From Candidatus Peregrinibacteria bacterium (GTDB lineage: Bacteria > Patescibacteriota > Gracilibacteria > UM-FILTER-43-11), in contig CP064978.1 in NCBI GenBank assembly GCA_016699515.1, positions 1,054,001 to 1,118,000 on the forward strand: a DNA stretch of 64,000 bases. The letters run 5' to 3'. The translations under genes were made by a program, and so were the position numbers. Shown one piece after another: positions 58,542 to 64,000 of this stretch. Position 1 is the first letter of the stretch. Every line of letters starts with the position of its first letter. The notes under the pieces are model-generated. The model saw only the letters and a list, made by a program, of their open reading frames with translations. It did no database searches and was not told the origin of the DNA.

Positions 58542-60823
58542 ATGGATCATGTTGTTATTGTAGAATCATCGGCAAAAGCAAAAACACTACGTAAATTTTT
58601 AGGAGCCAAATACAAAGTTGCCGCTTCGATGGGGCATATTCGTGATTTACCGAAAAAAGACATTTCGATTGATACCGAAAACGATTACGAGCCTCATTAC
58701 GAAGTAAGTCCCGATAAAAAGAAAGTGGTGGCTGACCTCAAGAAAATGGTTAAAAAATCGCATGATGTCACCGTTTGGTTGGCAAGCGATGAGGACCGCG
58801 AAGGAGAAAGTATCGCGTGGCACTTGGTGCACGCTTTGGATTTGCACAAAGATCAATACAAACGTATTGCCTTTCATGAAATTACGAAGCCAGCCATTTT
58901 GAAGGCTTTGGAAAATCCCCGCAGCATCGATTATAAACTGGTGCATGCTCAACAGGCGCGACGCGTGCTGGATCGTTTGGTGGGGTATAAATTGTCTCCC
59001 CTTTTGTGGAGCAAGGTACAACGTGGTTTAAGTGCAGGCCGTGTGCAAAGGTGGCCGTGCGTTTGATTGTTGATCGAGAGCGTGAGATCGAGGCCTTTAA
59101 GCCCGAGGAATATTGGAATATCGACGTTGATCTAAAGGGTAAAAAAGGTGAATTTAAGGCTGAACTCACTAAGGTGAAAGGTAAAAAAGCTGCGGTTAAG
59201 AATAAAACCCAGGCAGACGCCATCTTGCACGACCTGCAGAAAAGCACCTATACCATCGATCAAATCACTCGCAAAGCCAGCAAGCGCGAGCCTGCCGCTC
59301 CTTTTATTACTAGCACCTTGCAACAAGAGGCGGCGCGAAAATTGGGCTTTTCGGTAAAACAAACAATGGTGATTGCGCAACAGCTTTACGAAGGAATTGA
59401 ACATGGAAGCGATCATTCCGGCTTGATTACTTATATGCGTACCGACTCCTTTAATTTGTCGAATGAATTTTTGAAAGAGGTCCCCAAGGTGATTGAAAAA
59501 CTATATGGCAGCAAGTTTGCCCTTAAAACTCCGCGGGTGTTTCATAAAAAAGCCAAAGGGGCCCAAGAAGCGCATGAGGCCATTCGGCCCACCCATCCCG
59601 ATAAAACGCCCGACCAACTGAAACCGTTTTTGGACTCGGGTCAATATCGCTTGTATAAGCTCATTTGGGAACGCACTATGGCCACTCAAATGCCCGCGGC
59701 TGAATTTGATAATACCATCGTTGATGTGACCACGGATCACGGCCAAACCCTAACCGCTAAAGGAAAAATTGTTACTTTTGCCGGTTTTATGAAGGCTTAT
59801 GTGGAGGGAGACGATGAGGAGGATTCGGATACTAAAACGAATGAAAAAGATGTTTTGTTGCCCGCATTGAGCGAAGGTGAACTTTGTGACTTACTCAAAA
59901 TCAACCCCGAGCAAAAGTTTACTAAGCCGCCTGCGCGCTACACAGAAGCCAGTTTGGTTAAAAAACTCGAATCGGAAGGCATTGGAAGGCCATCGACTTA
60001 TGCGCCCACCATTTCTACTATCATTAATCGCGGTTACATTGAAAAGCGGGAAGATAAAAAACTGTACCCGATGGACATTGGCAAACTGGTGAACGATTTT
60101 TTGGTGGAGCACTTTGCGGACATTGTCGACTACGGTTTTACGGCTGAAATGGAAGAAAAATTGGATGACATCGCCGATGGGAAACTGAAGTGGCAACCGG
60201 TCATCGATGAGTTTTATCAACCGTTTTTTAAGAACGTGGAGCAAGCCATGAAGCATGCTGAGCGGGTGACGGGCGAACGAGAACTGGGCACTGATCCACG
60301 CTCCGGCAAACCGGTGATTGCGCGCATTGGGCGCTTTGGTCCGATGGTTCAAATCGGGAGTAAGGATGATGAAGAAAAACCTAAATTTGCTAAATTACAA
60401 CCCGATCAAACTTTGGATACCATTACGTTTGAACAAGCGATGGATCTGTTTAAGCTCCCCCGTACGCTGGGCGAGCATGACGGCGAAGAAGTGATTGCGT
60501 CGATCGGGCGGTTTGGTCCTTACGTTCGTTTCAACGGTCAATTTGTCTCGATCCCAAAAGATCTGGACCCCTACCATATCACGCTCAAAGAAGCGTTGGA
60601 ATTGATTCAAAAGAAAGCCGATGAAGAGGCCAAGAAGCACATCGCTCAGTTTGGTAAAATTCAGGTCCTGAATGGTCGCTATGGCCCTTATATTAAATAT
60701 GAAAAGAAAAATGTGAAGATTCCAAAAGAGATGGATCCCTACAAACTGACGATGGAAGATTGTGAAGAGCTCATTAAAAATGCGCCCGAAAAAAAGGGAT
60801 TTAGGCGTAGGAAAGGTAAGTAA
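58542..60823 (+). CDS. topA: DNA topoisomerase I (type IA), one frameshift
   Basis: The start MDHVVIVESSAKAKTL is the TOPRIM domain (IVESSAKAKTLRKFLG, ASDEDREGESIAWHL). The frame breaks near 59050 (GTGCAAAGGTGGCC); restoring one T gives SAGRVQSVAVRLIVDRE. The catalytic tyrosine is in GLITYMRTDS. After about residue 600, repeats GRFGPMVQIG, GRFGPYVRFNGQ and GRYGPYIKYEK replace the zinc fingers of E. coli TopA (Topo_C repeats). The total is about 760 residues. It relaxes negative supercoils. The region up to 60823 is otherwise intact. Confidence 0.93.
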
Positions 60824-60921
60824 TGATCTGCTATTATTCAAATCGATCCCTGTGGATGCCAGCTTGAAACCAGATCGGTCTGCCTGGAATCCATTTGGGC
60901 TCCATGGGGAATCAATACACT

Positions 60922-62595
60922 ATGAAATTAGACACTCTAAAAAAGAAGTTTAAGAAAGGCACCAAACTGGCCAAAAAGCCTGAGCAGATTTTTAAAAAAC
61001 ATATTTGGATTGTGATCGCCCTTTCCGTTCCGGTGATATTCTTGTGCTTGTTTTGGATTTGGCAGCGTTTATCGGAACCTTCCATTGCCGATTTATTGCC
61101 GGCTTCGTCCACTCAATTGCATGTGGAATGGAAGCCGCTTCCCGCCGCGACCGGTGGACCAATTGGGTATTTTGAATCCTCGTCAACTCAGCACTTGGTG
61201 GGAAACATGGAGCGGGATTCCTTATGCGACCTTTACCCCGTTTATTAATGGGCCCCAAGCGATTTCACGCCTGGTCATTCATGACGAAACCCATACGGTG
61301 GTGTGGATGCATGTTCAAAAAAAATCCCGTTTGATTGCTGCCTTACAAGCGGCGGGCTTGCCCAATGAGCACCTTTCCACCGGGCCGGGTGATACGCCTG
61401 TTTTTTTTCTTTCCCGAAGTTACTCACTCCAATTTACTTTTTTGGGCCCTATTTGGTCATGAGTCACAGCCGAGACGCATTGAACTATTTGATCAACGAT
61501 TCTTCTGCGGAGGGCGAGCGACTTTCGAGCGATCCGAAATACCTGGAACTTTTTAGTCGTTTGCCTCGGCACGTTTGGATTAAAACGTATTTTGATTTCA
61601 ATCAGGGCACGCTTAACTTGCCGGCTCCTTACGATCAGCTCAGCGTGCCATTGTGGCAACTTTTGGATCGTTTTGGGCTGACTGTGCGCAAGCAAGGTGC
61701 GGGCTTGCATTTTAATAGCTTGCTCATGAATCGAGCTGATCGCCTGCCTTTTCCGGATTTTATCTCGAATGATCCTCCTTTGTTATATCGCCTCACTTCG
61801 GCCATTCCACCCGATTCTGTGGTGGCGTATTTGGGTGGAGCCGACTTGGCAGACGAATGGCAAAACACACTGACCACTTTGGCCCATGTAAACCCGGCCT
61901 ATGGATTGATTGTGGAAGGGTTGCTGCGCGCCCAATTGCAGCGTCTGTTTGGGGATGATGTGGACCTGCGGGATGATCTTTATCCCTTGTTTCAGGGCGA
62001 ATATGCGTTGGTTTTTGAACAAAATACCGAGGCTCCCCTGGCCACTAAACTCATTTTGGCTCATCATGATCGCCCGTTTATCGAAGCTAAAATGACCAAA
62101 CTGCTCGACGGATTTCGCGCGCTTTCTGCGCAATTTGCTCCTGAACTCAAGATTATTGATCTTTCGGATGAGGAGCAAAATCGTGAAATGGTGCTCGATC
62201 CGAATCGGATGCAAGAAAGCAATGAGCCCGTTGCCGGAACACCCGTTTCGTGCGTTTCGGTTTCCGAATCTGCCTACGGGTTTTGTTATGCCATCACGGA
62301 TGACTTGTTGATTCTTAGCAATCAACGCTATGCGGTTGAATCCAGTTTACTTTCGAATCAAAGTGAGGATGCGTCTTTGCACGCTTCACGTCCTTTCCGA
62401 CATATCGTCAGTCAACTCACTACGGTAAGCAGTGAAATGAGCTATTTGGACCTAACTCGATTGAACGCAGCGTTGAGTGAGTCTCCTTATGGGCCTATGG
62501 TTCACAATTGGTTGCAGGGGCTCAGCCAAGTCGCTTGGGTGAAACACTATTTTAAAGATGGTGTGAGCACGGAAGGGGTACTCACTTTTTTCTAA
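60922..62595 (+). CDS. DUF3352-like membrane-anchored protein, two frameshifts
   Basis: A membrane helix (IWIVIALSVPVIFLCLFWIW) follows a basic Lys-rich N-terminus. The frame breaks near 61140 and near 61450 (TTTGGGCCC); small corrections link the parts to MSHSRDALNYLINDS...LPRHVWIKTYFDFNQGTL. The order of motifs (ADLLPASSTQLHVEW near the start, DSVVAYLGGADLADEW, LGGADLADEWQNTL) resembles DUF3352 surface proteins. The function is unknown. Total about 557 residues. Confidence 0.65.
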
Positions 62596-62654
62596 CGATT
62601 TGCTGGAATTTAGATTTAATAAAATATTTTTAAATTCTTTCAATCCCAACCAAA

Positions 62655-62682
62655 TTGACAAGCGAGAGCCAATCGTTAGAAT
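62655..62682 (+). promoter_or_regulatory. Promoter of groES-groEL
   Basis: TTGACA (62655-62660), 16 bp, TAGAAT (62677-62682), directly followed by the CIRCE operator. Confidence 0.75.
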
Positions 62683-62685
62683 ACG

Positions 62686-62712
62686 TTAGCACTTTTATAT
62701 TTAGAGTGCTAA
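62686..62712. promoter_or_regulatory. CIRCE operator (HrcA site)
   Basis: TTAGCACTT-N9-GAGTGCTAA is the CIRCE inverted repeat with one mismatch (T for C at position 9). It covers the predicted transcription start of groES, so HrcA-type heat-shock repression is expected. hrcA is not in the window. Confidence 0.9.
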
Positions 62713-62723
62713 TTTTGTTGGAC

Positions 62724-62773
62724 GTTGTAAGTTGAAAGTTAAAAGTGGCTTACAACCTACAACCTACAACTTA
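62724..62773. repeat. Hairpin in the groES leader
   Basis: GTTGTAAGTTGAAAGTT words pair with ACCTACAACCTACAACTTA words. It is a member of the intergenic word-hairpin class, located between CIRCE and the groES ATG, where it could affect leader structure. Confidence 0.65.
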
Positions 62774-62793
62774 TAATCTAATTCATTTGTATT

Positions 62794-63084
62794 ATGACAA
62801 TTACTCCTTTAAACGGTTATGCCGTCATCAAGCCCACCGAGGCGGATGAAATGACTAAAAGCGGTCTTTACATTCCCTCGACAGCCAATCAAGAAAAGCC
62901 TCAGCAAGGCACGGTTGTGGCGGTGGCCAAAACGAATATCAGTTCCAACGGAACCGAATTACCAATTGAAGTAAAGGTGGGCGACATTGTGTTGTACGGC
63001 CGTTATTCCGGGGATGATGTGAAAGTGGATGGGGCGGAATACAAAATAGTTGAAATGACCTCGATTCGTGCGATCGTTTCGTAA
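62794..63084 (+). CDS. groS: Co-chaperonin GroES
   Basis: 96 residues: ITPLNGYAVIKPTEADEMTKSGLYIP, the mobile loop, GTVVAVAKT, VKVGDIVLYGRYSGDDVKVDGAEYKIVE. It caps the GroEL ring. CIRCE lies upstream and groEL follows after 120 bp. Confidence 0.96.
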   Translation: MTITPLNGYAVIKPTEADEMTKSGLYIPSTANQEKPQQGTVVAVAKTNISSNGTELPIEVKVGDIVLYGRYSGDDVKVDGAEYKIVEMTSIRAIVS

Positions 63085-63090
63085 ATTCCA

Positions 63091-63162
63091 GTGCTGCAGT
63101 ACGCAGTGCTGCTGTGCTGCAGTAGAACACGGAAGCACTGCAGCAGCGCAGCACTGTAGCAC
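63091..63162. repeat. Intergenic word-repeat hairpin groES/groEL
   Basis: GTGCTGCAGTACGCAGTGCT words on the left pair with GCACTGCAGCAGCGCAGCAC words on the right around a short loop. No T-run follows, so it is not a plain terminator; a processing or attenuation role is possible. Confidence 0.75.
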
Positions 63163-63204
63163 CACTAATTCACTTATTCTCTTTAATTAATAATTACAAT
63201 TATC

Positions 63205-64000
63205 ATGTCTAAACAAATTCTTCATTCCGACGAAGCCCGCCAAAAGCTTTTGAGTGGAATCAAACAACTGGCCGATGCTGTTCGTGTCACCATGGGCCCC
63301 AAAGGTCGCAATGTGCTTTTGGATAAAAATATGGTGCACCCACCATTACCAATGACGGGGTTTCGATCGCCAGTGAAATTGAGCTGGAAGATCCTTTTGA
63401 AAATATGGGGGCTCAATTGGTAAAGGAAGTGGCCAACAAAACCAATGATGTGGCTGGAGACGGCACGACCACCGCCACCGTGATGGCTTATGCCATTATT
63501 AAAGAAGGGATGCACCACATCACAAACAACAAGGTGAATCCAATGTTGCTTAAAAAAGGAATTGAAGACGCCGTACACTCGGTGGTCAAAGCGTTGGATA
63601 AAATGAAAAAAGTGATCAGCACGAAAGAAGAAATGGCTCAAGTGGCCACCATTTCGGCTCAGAACCCCGAAGTGGGCGAACTGATTGCCGAGGTGTTTGA
63701 AAAAGTGGGTGGCGACGGCGTGGTACAGGTAGAAGAAGGGCAAACCATGGGATTAACCGTCAAAATGGTGGAAGGGATGCAATTTGATAATGGCTACGTT
63801 TCGCCGTACATGATCACCGATACCAGCCGCATGGAAGCGGTATACGAGGATGCGTTGATTCTTTTGACCGATAAAAAAATCAGCAGTATTCAAGAAATCC
63901 TTCCGCTTTTGGAAAGTATGGCACAAGCAGGCCGAAAAAATTTGGTGATCATCGCCGAGGACGTGGAAGGCGAAGCACTGGCCACGTTGGTGCTCAATAA
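63205..64000 (+). CDS. groL: Chaperonin GroEL, 3' end outside window, one frameshift
   Basis: KQILHSDEARQKLLSGIKQLADAVRVTMGPKGRNVLLDKN opens the gene. The frame breaks near 63333 (AAATATGGTGCACC); one added G gives NMGAPTITNDGVSIASEIELEDPFENMGAQLVKEV, then GDGTTTATVMAYAI (ATP-binding region), and the sequence runs on to the window edge. ATP-dependent folding chaperone; CIRCE-regulated with groES. Confidence 0.95.

Noticed and set aside
1..64000. Alternative genetic code (UGA as Gly)
   Set aside because: Many genes with complete conserved C-termini end in TGA, and no conserved Gly position is found encoded by TGA.
1..64000. CRISPR array
   Set aside because: No regular direct repeat with spacers of even length was seen; the repeats found are palindromes, word hairpins and single direct repeats.
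1..64000. tRNA or rRNA genes
   Set aside because: No cloverleaf-like run with T-loop consensus or rRNA-like stretch was recognised in any intergenic region; a tRNAscan run would be decisive.

Overview
ORGANISM. The window looks like a bacterium of the Candidate Phyla Radiation (Patescibacteria), perhaps Peregrinibacteria. This is inferred from gene style, not from a marker placement. Pointers are secreted proteins with odd domain fusions, TrmB-family regulators, a zinc-ligand-poor L36, and housekeeping genes scattered singly between accessory genes. TGA is used as a normal stop (for example ymdB, rpsI-cluster neighbours, the DUF4917 reading-frame breaks), so this is not one of the lineages that recode UGA to glycine. 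Most genes are near 45-50% GC by eye; 25.1-28.7 kb and parts of two cassettes at 3-5 and 16-18 kb are clearly more AT-rich. LAYOUT. 1-2.9 kb: 3' part of a secreted lamin-tail/PKD/thermonuclease protein. 3.1-5.2 and 16.4-18.1 kb: two copies of a cassette with the same 77-bp promoter-like left end and the same ~336-bp right end (promoter and HTH half of a TrmB-family regulator), but different methyltransferase genes and different regulator sensor halves between them. 5.5-7.1 kb: lipoprotein and a REP-associated (RAYT) transposase with its palindromes. 7.1-16.2 kb (minus strand): a run of four envelope proteins (SLH protein, unknown exported protein, M23 peptidase with IPT-like repeats, pilin-FecR fusion). 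18.1-23.2 kb: P-type cation ATPase with an in-frame stop and a tandem pair of divergent RNB-domain proteins. 23.3 kb: lepA. 25.1-28.7 kb: AT-rich putative defence island (WYL-like, Shedu/DUF4263, Abi_C, DUF4917). 28.8-38.1 kb: ribE, ribH, STAS protein, a DnaJ lacking its J domain, ymdB, ctpA, DUF192, O-methyltransferase, nrdR, dGTPase, a polyprenol-kinase-like protein, yraN and a PEGA protein. 38.1-42.5 kb: infA-rpmJ-rpsM-rpsK-rpsD-rpoA-rplQ-rplM-rpsI. 42.6-53.3 kb: pseudopilin, PilB/GspE ATPase, a large surface protein, a calpain-like protease, oligopeptidase B and two glycan genes. 53.5-64 kb: SecD carrying an inserted parvulin isomerase, RNase H, thioredoxin, YkgJ protein, HU, topA, a DUF3352-like protein, and groES-groEL under a CIRCE operator. 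HOW IT FITS TOGETHER. Much of the window concerns the cell envelope: secretion and folding (SecD-parvulin), pili (pseudopilins plus ATPase), secreted proteases and adhesin-like proteins, and glycan synthesis. The two methyltransferase/TrmB cassettes look like exchangeable modules, each probably sensing a different ligand but reading the same operator. QUALITY WARNING. At least twenty genes, including lepA, topA, groEL, dnaJ and ctpA, are split by one- or two-base indels, mostly in homopolymers. Because essential genes are hit at the same rate as accessory ones, sequencing or assembly error is the simplest explanation. The gene spans given here run across these breaks, and the breaks are noted in each entry.
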